Below, one piece after another: positions 25,025 to 33,502 of a stretch of DNA of 64,000 nucleotides (its first letter is position 1; every line of letters begins with the position of its first letter). The stretch spans positions 496,847-560,846 of the forward strand of contig NZ_JAGYJH010000006.1 of NCBI RefSeq assembly GCF_018402285.1, written 5' to 3'. Under the pieces are notes generated by a model that searched no databases, had not been told where the DNA came from, and worked only from the letters and a program-made list of their open reading frames with translations. This DNA comes from Hyphomonas sp. (GTDB lineage Bacteria; Pseudomonadota; Alphaproteobacteria; Caulobacterales; Hyphomonadaceae). The translations under genes and the position numbers were made by a program.

Positions 25025-26476
25025 TCAGACATCGTCCAGCAGGGACAATTGCCGCTCTTTGTCGGCCTGGTCGCGCTGGTGATCCAGGAGTTGAGTTGGA
25101 TAGTCTCCGGTGAAGCAATGGTCTGCGAACTGCGGCTGCATCCCGTTGCGGACCGGCTCGCCAATCGCCTTGTAGAGGCCGGGCACCGAGAGGAAGCCAA
25201 GGCTTTCAACTTTCAGCTCACGGACCATTTCTTCATGGGTATGGATCGCGGCGAAGAGTTCGGACTTTGCAGCCATGTCGATGCCGTAGAAATCCGGGTT
25301 CACGATCGGCGGGCTGGCCGAGCGGAAGTGGATTTCGCGGGCACCGGCCTCTCGTACCATCTGCACGATCTTCTTGGACGTGTTCCCGCGCACGATGGAA
25401 TCGTCCACCAGGATGACGCGTTTGCCCTCAAGCACGGCGCGGTTGGGGCTGTGCTTCTTGGAGATAGCCGTCTGACGCCCGGTCTGGGTCGGCTGGATGA
25501 AAGTACGGCCGACATAATGGTTCCGGATAATGCCCATCTGGAAGGGGATGCCGGAGGCTTCGGAAAAGCCGAGGGCGGCGGGCACACCGGAGTCCGGCAC
25601 CGGCACGATCACGTCGGCATCGGCATGCGTTTCCAGCGCAAGCTGGTTGCCCATCCGGCGACGGACCTCATAGACCGAGCGGCCCTGGATAAAGCTGTCG
25701 GGGCGGGCGAAGTAGACATATTCGAAAATGCACGGGCTTGGCGGGCGCGGCGGGAAGGCGCGGATAGATTCGATGCCTTCCTCGCTGATCACGACGACTT
25801 CGCCATTCTCGATCTCTCGGACAAACTCTGCGCCGATGATGTCGAGCGCGCAGGTTTCGGAGGCCAGCACATAGGATTTGCCATGCCGGCCGAGGATCAG
25901 CGGGCGCAGGCCAATGGGATCCCGTGCCCCGATGAGTTTCTTGCCGGTAATGCCGACGAGGGCGTAGCCGCCTTCGATCTGGTGCATCGCGTCGACAAGA
26001 CGTTCGACGAATTTCTTCTTCGGGCTGCGGGCGACGAGATGCAGGATGACTTCGGTGTCCATCGTGGACTGGAAGATCGCGCCATTGCGGACGAGTTCCT
26101 GGCGCAGGATGCGGGCATTCGTCAGGTTGCCGTTATGCGCCACGGCGAACCCGCCGGTATCTAGGTCTGCAAAGATCGGCTGGATGTTGCGGGCCATCGG
26201 GCGGCCCTGCGTGGAGTATCGGTTGTGGCCGATGGCGGCGTGGCCGGGAAGGCGCTGGCGAAGGTCTCCGCCGAAGCTTTCGCCGACGAGGCCCATATGG
26301 CGCTCGGAAGAAAACCGCTTGCCGTCATAGCTGACGATGCCGGCCGCTTCCTGTCCGCGGTGCTGGAGGGCGTGAAGCCCCAGGGCTGTGAGCAGACTTG
26401 CTTCAAGGCTGCCAAAGACTCCGAAAACGCCGCATTCTTCGCGGGGTTTATCGTCATCATGATCGAAAAAGACCAT
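25025..26476 (-). CDS. purF: Amidophosphoribosyltransferase
   Basis: Commits PRPP to purine synthesis by transferring ammonia from glutamine. The 483-aa protein has a short propeptide before the catalytic N-terminal nucleophile Cys15 (EECGVFGVFG), the glutaminase motifs HRGQEAAGI and GHNRYSTQG, and the PRPP loop VILVDDSIVRGNTSKK. At the place where Bacillus-type enzymes have an Fe-S cysteine (HPCFYGID) it reads NPDFYGID, so it probably lacks the 4Fe-4S cluster. The ATG at 26476 is chosen because it gives a normal propeptide; upstream sequence to 26575 is not family-like. Confidence 0.96.
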   Translation of the reverse strand: MVFFDHDDDKPREECGVFGVFGSLEASLLTALGLHALQHRGQEAAGIVSYDGKRFSSERHMGLVGESFGGDLRQRLPGHAAIGHNRYSTQGRPMARNIQPIFADLDTGGFAVAHNGNLTNARILRQELVRNGAIFQSTMDTEVILHLVARSPKKKFVERLVDAMHQIEGGYALVGITGKKLIGARDPIGLRPLILGRHGKSYVLASETCALDIIGAEFVREIENGEVVVISEEGIESIRAFPPRPPSPCIFEYVYFARPDSFIQGRSVYEVRRRMGNQLALETHADADVIVPVPDSGVPAALGFSEASGIPFQMGIIRNHYVGRTFIQPTQTGRQTAISKKHSPNRAVLEGKRVILVDDSIVRGNTSKKIVQMVREAGAREIHFRSASPPIVNPDFYGIDMAAKSELFAAIHTHEEMVRELKVESLGFLSVPGLYKAIGEPVRNGMQPQFADHCFTGDYPTQLLDHQRDQADKERQLSLLDDV

Positions 26477-26590
26477 CGGACGTTCCGGCTTTGCTGGTGG
26501 GGGCCTATGCCTAGGCGGGGATATAGGCCGGTTCGTCTGCGGGCGAAAGCCCGTCAGTGACATTCCTGTCATCAAATCACAGGAGGTGTC

Positions 26591-27466
26591 TCAGAATGGC
26601 TCTGCCGGCATCGAGGCGGCGTGGCGGAAAACGATGTCGGCTGCCGAAGGGTGGAGCGGACGCAGGCGCGGCAATGTCTCCGAAACCTGTTGGCGCCAGC
26701 CCGCCACGTCCGGTGTTTCGGGCAGGGCGCGCAGGTCGAGCCAGCCGGACCCGGGGATTATGTCTGCCAGGGCCGCCTCCTGCGTCTGCACGATCCAGAC
26801 ATGGTTGTCTGCCGCTTCGCCGTGGCGCCGGGCGGCGGCCGCCATATCCTTTTCGCCCGTGTGGGCGGGAAGCTGGTCCACGCCCCAGAAAACAGCGGCC
26901 CGTTCAGGGGCAGCCTCAGAGGCCGCCGCGCAATGCATTCCGGCTATGCGGATGGTCCTGTCGATGTTCACCGCGTTCCAGCCCCGAAGCACGGTGAGGG
27001 TATCTGCCAGCGCGGCTGATTTCTGTCCATCATGGATGGGCGCTTCGCGAACAATCTCGGTTGCAAGCTGGCCCGTCGCAGCGCCGGCCGCATACGCGTC
27101 GAGGACAGCAGCCCCCGCACACGGGACATCGAGGATCAGCAGGCCGAGCATGCCCGATTGGGCCAGGGCTTCTGTCAGGGCGCCTTTTAGCGCGACGCGC
27201 TCCTGGCTGATCGCTCCGCCGCCCTCGAAGCTGATCAGATCGGCTCCCGATACACTGAGCGCCAGCGCGGCGATGCCCGGATCCCCTGGCGAAAGTGTCT
27301 CCACTCGAACGGCCAGCGTCTTGAGTGTCTCTGAAACGGCTGGCTTGGGAGCAGGCTCCACCGGCGGGGCGGGCGCGGGCCGGGTGGCGCACGCTGAGAC
27401 AAGGGCTGCCGCCAGACCTGCCAGGAACAGCGGGCGGGCGAATGTCAGCGCGCTGGTCTGCATCAT
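26591..27466 (-). CDS. Lipoprotein resembling a degenerate erythromycin-esterase-like domain
   Basis: A 291-aa predicted lipoprotein (lipobox LVSAC, Cys26; Pro/Ala linker to about 45). The rest shows a weak likeness to the EreA family: LILDVPCAGAAVLDAYAAG, then LTVLRGWNAVN and IRIAGMHC, matching the blocks usually read as EA...LDxY and WMRxYN...FYGxD. The catalytic Glu/His box expected near the start (GExTHG) is replaced by FEGGGAIS, so hydrolysis is unlikely. It lies between cvpA and purF, genes usually adjacent. The ATG at 27466 has GAGG 6 nt upstream. The family link is my inference. Confidence 0.6.
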   Translation of the reverse strand: MMQTSALTFARPLFLAGLAAALVSACATRPAPAPPVEPAPKPAVSETLKTLAVRVETLSPGDPGIAALALSVSGADLISFEGGGAISQERVALKGALTEALAQSGMLGLLILDVPCAGAAVLDAYAAGAATGQLATEIVREAPIHDGQKSAALADTLTVLRGWNAVNIDRTIRIAGMHCAAASEAAPERAAVFWGVDQLPAHTGEKDMAAAARRHGEAADNHVWIVQTQEAALADIIPGSGWLDLRALPETPDVAGWRQQVSETLPRLRPLHPSAADIVFRHAASMPAEPF

Positions 27467-27530
27467 TTGGATCCTCGGGTTTTGCTGGAAAGCAGTCTAG
27501 CCCGCCTGTCGCGGCTGACAAGCTGCGGCG

Positions 27531-28058
27531 CTATTGCTGCCGGAGCGCCTCGATTTCACGGCCCGCTTCCTCGGCTTCTCCCGTCACGGTATCGGCAATC
27601 TGCTCGAGATAGGGATAGCTGAAGCTCTCGTAGATGAAGGGCGGCACCCGGTCATGTTCGACGGCGACATTCAGCAGCACGGCAAAGAAGACCAGCGCGA
27701 TGAAGCCCCGGAAGATACCGAAGACGAGCCCGGCGATGTGATCGAACAGGCCGATCTCGCCATTGGTCATGATCGATTTGGACAGGCTCTGACCGAACCA
27801 CGCGACGATGACATAAACGATGAGGAAGGCCGAGATCACCAGAATGATGTCCGGCGCGAGCGGGTGGCTGCCTTCCGGCAGCAAGCCTGCAACGGTCGTG
27901 CTGAAGAATTTGCGGGCATAGTAGGCTGCCGCCAGGGCGCCGATGAACGCGCCGAGTGTGGCCAGTTCCCTCAGGAAGCCGCGCGCAAACGCCATGATCG
28001 CCGAAACGATGACGACGCCGGCGACGATTCCGTCAAAAGCTGAAATGTTTTCAAGCAT
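27531..28058 (-). CDS. cvpA: CvpA family membrane protein
   Basis: A 175-aa inner-membrane protein with four hydrophobic segments, opening FDGIVAGVVIVSAIMAFARGFLRE, the CvpA signature (AxxRGFxRE). In E. coli cvpA precedes purF and is needed for colicin V production; its true role is in envelope homeostasis and is not well defined. Its ATG overlaps the radA 3' end by 8 bp, indicating coupling. The C-terminal 35 residues are acidic and probably cytoplasmic. Confidence 0.9.
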   Translation of the reverse strand: MLENISAFDGIVAGVVIVSAIMAFARGFLRELATLGAFIGALAAAYYARKFFSTTVAGLLPEGSHPLAPDIILVISAFLIVYVIVAWFGQSLSKSIMTNGEIGLFDHIAGLVFGIFRGFIALVFFAVLLNVAVEHDRVPPFIYESFSYPYLEQIADTVTGEAEEAGREIEALRQQ

Positions 28059-29433
28059 CAGGCGCGTCCGGCGCGAGTAAATCGACGAGGCCGATAAGCC
28101 GCGCAATCGGGGTCACCGTCAACCCGCTCTCTGCTGATGGGCTGCCCTCCGGCACGAAAGCCGTATGGAAACCGAGCCGCGCTGCCTCTTTCAGGCGCTG
28201 GTCCATGCGCGGCGCTGGCCTGACCGCGCCAGACAGCGCGATTTCACCAAAGAACACCGACCGTTTGGGAACCGGGTTTCCGGCGAGCGAGGAGAGCAGG
28301 GCCGCCGCCGCCGCCAGGTCGCCCGCAGGTTCGGTAATCTTGTACCCGCCCGCGACCGAAAGGTAGACATCCATCCCGGTAAAATTGACCCCGCAGCGTG
28401 TCTCGAGCACCGCCATCAGCATGGCGAGCCGCCCGGCATCAAATCCGATCACGCTCCGCCGGGGCGTGCCGAACGGGCTCTTGGCCACCAGCGCCTGCAC
28501 CTCGGCCAGAACGGGGCGCGAGCCTTCCATGGCGGCAAACACAGCCGTGCCCCCCCCGCCTTCATCCTCGGTGGAGAGGAACAGCGCCGAAGGTTCCTTC
28601 GCCGGGGCGAGGCCATAAGGGTGCATCTCGAAGATGCCGATCTCGTCTGTCGGCCCGAAACGGTTCTTCACCGCGCGCAGGATGCGGAACTGATGCCCGC
28701 GCTCGCCTTCGAAATAGAACACCGCGTCGACCATATGCTCGACCACGCGCGGCCCCGCGATCGTGCCCTCCTTGGTGACATGGCCCACCAGCACCAGCGC
28801 TGCGCCAGACTTCTTCGCCCAGCGCACCAGCTCCTGCGCGCAGGCCCGCACCTGCGCTACCGAGCCGGGCGCAGCCTCCAGGCTGTCCGACCAGAGCGTC
28901 TGGATGGAATCGATCACCACGAAATCGGGCGCGCCTTCCTTCAGCGCGGCGAGGATCTTGCGCAGGTCTGTCTCGGTCGCAAGCTGGACGGGCGAATTGG
29001 CCACCTTCAGGCGCTTCGCCCGCTCCTGGATCTGCGCCGCCGCTTCTTCGCCCGACACATAGACCGTCTTCACCCCATTGCGGGCAAGACGCGCCGCCGC
29101 CTGCAAAAGGAGCGTGGATTTGCCGATCCCGGGATCGCCCCCGATCAGCGTCGCCGAGGCAGGCACGATGCCCCCGCCAAACACCCGGTCAAGTTCTTCC
29201 ACACCGATGACGATCCGGCTCACCGCTTCGGTCTCCGCGTCCAGCGCGACAAACTCCGCCTTCGGGCCGCGCTTGGTGCCCGCCTTCTCGGCCTTCAGCG
29301 CGCCGGGCGGGGCAGAGACGGCTTCTTCCACCAGCGTGTTCCATTCCCCGCAGGCTTCACAGCGTCCGGCCCATTTGGCGGCAACCGCCCCGCAGGACTG
29401 GCAGACAAAAGCGGACGTGGGCGTTTTCGCCAT
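28051..29433 (-). CDS. radA: DNA repair protein RadA (Sms)
   Basis: A RecA-like branch-migration ATPase in recombination. The 460-aa protein has the N-terminal C4 zinc finger (Cys11, Cys14, Cys25, Cys28), Walker A GGDPGIGKSTLL, the RadA-specific KNRFG motif (AVKNRFGPTDE) and a C-terminal Lon-like domain (GMDVYLSVAGGYKI, GEIALSGAVRPAPRMDQRLKEA). The start at 29433 (MAKTPTSAFVCQSCG) is family-like; an upstream extension to 29541 is not. It heads the radA-cvpA run. Confidence 0.96.
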   Translation of the reverse strand: MAKTPTSAFVCQSCGAVAAKWAGRCEACGEWNTLVEEAVSAPPGALKAEKAGTKRGPKAEFVALDAETEAVSRIVIGVEELDRVFGGGIVPASATLIGGDPGIGKSTLLLQAAARLARNGVKTVYVSGEEAAAQIQERAKRLKVANSPVQLATETDLRKILAALKEGAPDFVVIDSIQTLWSDSLEAAPGSVAQVRACAQELVRWAKKSGAALVLVGHVTKEGTIAGPRVVEHMVDAVFYFEGERGHQFRILRAVKNRFGPTDEIGIFEMHPYGLAPAKEPSALFLSTEDEGGGGTAVFAAMEGSRPVLAEVQALVAKSPFGTPRRSVIGFDAGRLAMLMAVLETRCGVNFTGMDVYLSVAGGYKITEPAGDLAAAAALLSSLAGNPVPKRSVFFGEIALSGAVRPAPRMDQRLKEAARLGFHTAFVPEGSPSAESGLTVTPIARLIGLVDLLAPDAPDA

Positions 29434-29572
29434 GGGGAATCGGTTTCCATCTGTATTGTGAGCAACAGAGTCTAGGCGCGGGGCCGGGCCAGCGCAAACG
29501 GCAACCCCACCTGAACCGGTGGTTTCCAGACGGTCAGACATAGTGCAATCTCATCCAGGATAGGGACGACAC

Positions 29573-30023
29573 ATGATGATCCGCGCACTTGCCGCTCTGG
29601 CCTTGCTCGCCGCCGCCAGCCTTCCTGCGGCGGCAGAATATGACGAGCCTGCCAATATCAATGCCGCCTTCGCTCAGGGCAGGACATTTGCTTAAAAAGC
29701 CACAGGCAGCCAACGAGAAATGGACCTGCGCTGCCTTCTGGTATGTCTGGTCAGACATGGCCGTTGATGAATTTGGCGAGGCGATGGTCGCCAGACTGGG
29801 CCCGGCGATGAGGGAAGCAGCGGCGCGGGAAGCCTCTGCGCACTGGGAAAAACAGGCAGTGCTTGAAATGGGCCTCGGCATGGGCGAGCCCGACCCGGAA
29901 ACCGAGCTCTATATCGAATTGCAGACCGACAAGGCCTGGGAACTTGCTCAGGGTGTCGTCTGGGGCGAGGACTACGCCTTCGTGTCCATTCTCGGCCAAT
30001 GCGCCCTGCCCGCAGGCCAATAG
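29573..30023 (+). pseudogene. Secreted protein gene split by a frameshift
   Basis: Reading from ATG 29573 gives a good signal peptide (MMIRALAALALLAAASLPAAA) and early mature sequence, but stops at TAA 29693-29695. The next frame then runs without interruption to 30023 as KKPQAANEKWTCAAFWYVWSD and a helical Ala/Glu-rich domain ending SILGQCALPAGQ. Removing one base from GCTTAAAAAGCC restores a single 149-aa exported protein with two cysteines. The start offered by the second frame alone (29589) has no signal peptide. The cause may be a real mutation or a sequencing error in the A5 run. No family recognised. Confidence 0.7.
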
Positions 30024-30059
30024 CTGGCCACACCTGCGCCCGCCCGCTAAAGGGGCGGG

Positions 30060-31271
30060 ATGAAACAGGTGGTGATCATCGGGGCAGGGCCAGCGGGCCT
30101 GATGGCGGCAGAAGCGGCGCTGGAACGCGGCGCGCGCGTCGCGATCTATGACGCGATGCCCAGCCCCGCCCGCAAATTCCTGATGGCCGGCAAGAGCGGC
30201 CTCAACATCACCCATTCGGAAGACGAGGCATTATTCCGTTCCCGGTATACCGCGCCGGACGCGCGTCTTGCCGCGGTGGTAGAGGCCTTCGGCCCCGCAA
30301 AGATAACCGCCTGGATGGCCGGGCTCGGCATCGAAAGCTATTGCGGCACTTCAGGCCGCGTGTTTCCAGTCGGCATGAAGGCCTCGCCGCTGCTGCGCCG
30401 CTGGCTGTCGCGGCTTGGGCAAGGCGGGGCGACGCTGCACACCCGACATCGCTGGAAGGGCTGGGGCTCAGATGGCGCGCTCATCTTCGATACGCCCGAA
30501 GGCCAAACGCGCGTCATGGCAGACGCCACCATCCTGGCGCTTGGCGGAGCAAGCTGGGCGCGTCTCGGTTCGGATGGGGCGTGGGCGGATATTCTCGCCG
30601 CGCGCGGCGTAGAGCTTGAGCCCTTCGCGCCGTCCAATTGCGCCTTCACGGCGAACTGGTCCGCGCGCCTGCTCGCGGCGCAGGAAGGCGCGCCGGTCAA
30701 GGGCGTCGCCCTCACCGCAGGCGGCAAGACCCAGCGCGGCGATTTCGTCATCACGCGGGCGGGCATCGAAAGCGGCGCGGTCTATCCGCTCTCAGCGGCG
30801 CTGCGGCACGAACTGGCAGGCAAGGGCTCAGCTACACTTGTCATCAACCTTCTGCCGGATACGGATGAAGCAGCTCTTGCCTCCCGCCTGGCCAGCGCTC
30901 ACGCAAGAGACTCTGTCTCAAACCGCCTGCGCAAGGCCGCGCGGCTCGACAGCGCAAAGATCGCCCTCCTCAATGAAGTGACGCACGGCGCGCCGCCCAA
31001 AGACGCGGCCGCGCTCGCCCGCCTCCTCAAGGCCTTGCCGCTCACCCTGACTGGCACCGCCCCGATGGACACCGCCATCTCCACCGCCGGCGGCGTCGCA
31101 TGGGACGCGCTGGACGAGCGGCTGATGTTGAGGGCTGTTCCGGGGACGTATTGTGTGGGCGAAATGGTCGCCTGGGACGCGCCCACGGGCGGCTATCTGC
31201 TCACGGCCTGCCTGGCGATGGGACGCGCGGCCGGCAGCTTTCTGCCAGCCGCGCCGGGCAACCCTGGCTAG
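30060..31271 (+). CDS. HI0933/YhiN-type FAD-dependent oxidoreductase (TIGR03862-like)
   Basis: A 403-aa flavoprotein of the HI0933 family: FAD motif VVIIGAGPAGLMAAEAAL (residues 4-21), the family phrase SGLNITHSE near residue 44, SGRVFPVGMKASPLLR, and the C-terminal ISTAGGVAWDAL plus DAPTGGYLLTACLAMGRAAG. The physiological reaction of this family is unknown. It is a single gene whose TAG stop shares a CTAG with the convergent redoxin gene. Confidence 0.9.
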   Translation: MKQVVIIGAGPAGLMAAEAALERGARVAIYDAMPSPARKFLMAGKSGLNITHSEDEALFRSRYTAPDARLAAVVEAFGPAKITAWMAGLGIESYCGTSGRVFPVGMKASPLLRRWLSRLGQGGATLHTRHRWKGWGSDGALIFDTPEGQTRVMADATILALGGASWARLGSDGAWADILAARGVELEPFAPSNCAFTANWSARLLAAQEGAPVKGVALTAGGKTQRGDFVITRAGIESGAVYPLSAALRHELAGKGSATLVINLLPDTDEAALASRLASAHARDSVSNRLRKAARLDSAKIALLNEVTHGAPPKDAAALARLLKALPLTLTGTAPMDTAISTAGGVAWDALDERLMLRAVPGTYCVGEMVAWDAPTGGYLLTACLAMGRAAGSFLPAAPGNPG

Positions 31272-31843
31272 TTGAGGCCCTGAGCCGTTGAAATGACCAG
31301 TTCAGCCGGCGGCCGATCTTTGTAGCCTTCTTCGCTGAGCGTTTCCTTTATTCGGCCATCCTTGCCTATGAATACGATCGCAGGGTGCGGAATGCCATAA
31401 AAACGCGAGCCTTCCTTCGAGCCTTCGTTGAACAGACTGAAATCCCGGATGACTGAAGAGTCTTCATCAGAGATGAGCGTGTAGCTCAAATTGCTGCGCG
31501 CCTTGAATTCGGACAACGTCTCAGCGCTATCGTAGGAAATGGCCGCAAGGCTCCATCCTGCTGCCTTCAGCGGAGCGACAGCGCTTTCAAGGTCCACGAG
31601 TTGTTTCTTGCAAAACGGGCACCAGTCTGCTGACCGGAAGAACACCAGAACCGTTCCGTTCTCTCCGGCAATCGAAGCAAGACTCGCGGGCGCTCCATCC
31701 GATGTGAACGCAGCGATCTCCGGTGCGGCGGTGCCATCGGACAGTCCTATTTCAGCAGCAGATTGCAGGTTCGCAGAAGGCTCGGCAGACGCCGTGACCG
31801 CAAGACAGAAAAGAAGTGATGTTGAAAGCAGACTCCGGAGCAT
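31268..31843 (-). CDS. Exported thioredoxin-fold peroxiredoxin-like protein
   Basis: A 191-aa AhpC/TSA-redoxin protein with an N-terminal signal peptide (MLRSLLSTSLLFCLAVTASA), so likely periplasmic. The redox centre is SADWCPFCKKQ, a CxxC with proline and phenylalanine between the cysteines, followed by the cis-proline region GIPHPAIVFIGKDGRI. It probably reduces peroxides or disulfides in the envelope. ATG 31843 has AGGA 8 nt upstream; alternatives at 31852 and 31873 extend the signal peptide. Confidence 0.82.
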   Translation of the reverse strand: MLRSLLSTSLLFCLAVTASAEPSANLQSAAEIGLSDGTAAPEIAAFTSDGAPASLASIAGENGTVLVFFRSADWCPFCKKQLVDLESAVAPLKAAGWSLAAISYDSAETLSEFKARSNLSYTLISDEDSSVIRDFSLFNEGSKEGSRFYGIPHPAIVFIGKDGRIKETLSEEGYKDRPPAELVISTAQGLN

Positions 31844-31915
31844 GATTGTCATCCTGGCGTGAAACATTGGCATTGCTTCCTAGCGCGGGTGCTTTCCGGT
31901 TGCGAGCGTCTGAAG

Positions 31916-31950
31916 TCCTGTCTCACGATCAATTGATCGTTGAGACAGGA
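31916..31950 (-). terminator. Long inverted repeat directly after mlaF, candidate terminator
   Basis: TCCTGTCTCA (31916-31925) pairs with TGAGACAGGA (31941-31950), and the interior CGATCAATTGATCG (31926-31939) is itself a perfect palindrome with one unpaired base, giving a stem of about 16 bp. It begins immediately after the mlaF stop codon. There is no strong U-tract, so termination efficiency is uncertain; it may also stabilise mRNA ends or separate the mla and redoxin transcripts. Confidence 0.55.
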
Positions 31951-32715
31951 TTATAGTGCAGGCTGTATCGGCCCCTCAGCCCGTCCGTTCACGAACTGGT
32001 CAACATACTCATTGCCGCTGGCATAAACGTCCTTCGCCGGGCCCCGCCAGATGATCTGCCCCTCGTAGAGCATTGCGATTTCGTCGGCGATCTTCCTGGC
32101 GCTGGCCATGTCGTGGGTGATCGTCACGGCGGCGGCGCCGAGGCCGCGCACCATTTCGAGGATCAGGTCGTTGATCGCGTCCGCCGTGATCGGATCAAGG
32201 CCGGTGGTCGGTTCATCAAAGAAGATCAGGTCGGGCTCGGAGATGATCGAACGGGCGAGCGAGACACGCTTCTGCATGCCGCCGGAAATCTCCGCCGGAT
32301 AGAGGGCGCCGACATCCGGTCCAAGGCGCACTTTCTTCAGCGTCTCGATGGCGCGTTCCTTCGCGTCCTTGCGGCGCATGCCTTCAGAGTTGATCAGGCG
32401 AAAGGCGACGTTCTCCCAGACGGTCAGCGAGTCAAAGAGCGCGCCGGACTGGAACAGCATCCCGATGCGCGCACGCATCTTCTCGCGCGCCTTGCCGGTC
32501 GCCTGGGTCACGTCGTCGCCGTCAAAGAAGATGGTGCCCTTGTCAGGCGTCATCAGGCCGAGGGCCGTTTTCAGCATCACCGATTTGCCCGAGCCCGAGC
32601 CGCCGATGATGACGAGGCTCTGCCCGCGCGCAACATCGATATCGACCCCGCGCAGGACCTGGTTCCTGCCAAAGGTTTTTTCGACGCCTTCAAGCCGGAG
32701 AAGGGGATGTGTCAC
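31951..32715 (-). CDS. mlaF: Phospholipid ABC transporter ATP-binding protein MlaF
   Basis: ATPase of the Mla system that moves phospholipids between inner and outer membranes. The 254-aa protein has Walker A GGSGSGKSVMLK (residues 35-46), the signature LYPAEISGGMQKRVSLARS, where the SGGM variant is typical of MlaF, and Walker B LIFFDEPTTGLDPI. It overlaps mlaE by 4 bp. Genes for MlaD, MlaC and MlaB are not beside it here. Confidence 0.94.
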   Translation of the reverse strand: MTHPLLRLEGVEKTFGRNQVLRGVDIDVARGQSLVIIGGSGSGKSVMLKTALGLMTPDKGTIFFDGDDVTQATGKAREKMRARIGMLFQSGALFDSLTVWENVAFRLINSEGMRRKDAKERAIETLKKVRLGPDVGALYPAEISGGMQKRVSLARSIISEPDLIFFDEPTTGLDPITADAINDLILEMVRGLGAAAVTITHDMASARKIADEIAMLYEGQIIWRGPAKDVYASGNEYVDQFVNGRAEGPIQPAL

Positions 32716-33494
32716 AGGCCGATCTCCACGAACAGGGTGGACATGACATAGTTGAAGGCGAGGATCAGCACCGCCGCGCCCACCATCGAAAGTGTGGCCG
32801 CGCGGCCAACGCCGGTCGCGCCCGCCTGGCTGCGGTCGCCCTGATAGCAGCCCATGATGGCGATCACGCCGCCGAACACGACCGCCTTGATCAGGCCCGC
32901 GAGAATGTCATTCGTCGTGACAAAATCGAGCGTGTTGCGCAGGTAGACTGTGGAGTCGAAGTCGAGGCCATAGACGCTGACCAGCCACCCGCCCATGACA
33001 CCAATAATATCAGCCAGCGCCACCAGCACCGGCAGGGTGATGAGGGCGGCGATGAAGCGCGGGGCGTAAAGATAGCGGTAGCGGGAGGCAGAGAGTGTTT
33101 CCAGCGCGTCGATCTGCTCGGTCACGCGCATGGCGCCTATCTCGGCGGCGATCCCGGCAGAGACACGCCCTGCCAGCATCAGGCCGGTGATCACCACGCC
33201 GAGTTCCCGCGTGATGCCCAGCACCACGATGCTCGGCACGAACTGTTCGGCGCCGTAGCGGCTGCCGCCTTCATAGATGTTGAGCGCCAGGGCCGCCCCG
33301 ATGAACACGGCGGCCAGCCCGACCACGGGAAGCGAGTAGAAACCGATCCGCACCATCTGGCGCAGGATCTCCCCGCCATACCAGCGCGGGGTCAGGGCGG
33401 CGCCCTTGACCCGGCCGGCAAAGACAGCCAGCCGGCCGATTTCACTGAACAGCCCCAGCGTTGCCCGGCCGATGAGTTGGATAGGGTTCTGCAT
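32712..33494 (-). CDS. mlaE: Phospholipid ABC transporter permease MlaE
   Basis: A 260-aa inner-membrane permease of the MlaE/YrbE family. Family signatures: ILRQMVRIGFYSLPVVGL, GAEQFVPSIVVLGITRELGVVITGLMLAGR, and GAMRVTEQIDALETLSASRYRYLYAPR. It partners MlaF, and the two genes overlap by ATGA. Its ATG follows the alr stop codon by 8 bp, so alr, mlaE and mlaF form one minus-strand unit. Confidence 0.95.
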   Translation of the reverse strand: MQNPIQLIGRATLGLFSEIGRLAVFAGRVKGAALTPRWYGGEILRQMVRIGFYSLPVVGLAAVFIGAALALNIYEGGSRYGAEQFVPSIVVLGITRELGVVITGLMLAGRVSAGIAAEIGAMRVTEQIDALETLSASRYRYLYAPRFIAALITLPVLVALADIIGVMGGWLVSVYGLDFDSTVYLRNTLDFVTTNDILAGLIKAVVFGGVIAIMGCYQGDRSQAGATGVGRAATLSMVGAAVLILAFNYVMSTLFVEIGL

Positions 33495-33502
33495 ATCAGG
33501 CC

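Noticed and set aside
26477-26590. Purine riboswitch or other leader element upstream of purF
   Set aside because: Only a short GAAA-loop stem (26540-26553) is visible; no riboswitch core or terminator is present.
29683-29700. Programmed ribosomal frameshift in the split secreted gene
   Set aside because: The site GCTTAAAAAG lacks the slippery codon of the prfB type, and the P-site tRNA could not re-pair well after a +1 shift; an indel or read error is simpler.
31926-31939. CGATCAATTGATCG as a regulator binding site
   Set aside because: It is the apex of a longer inverted repeat placed right after a stop codon, which better fits a 3' transcript structure.
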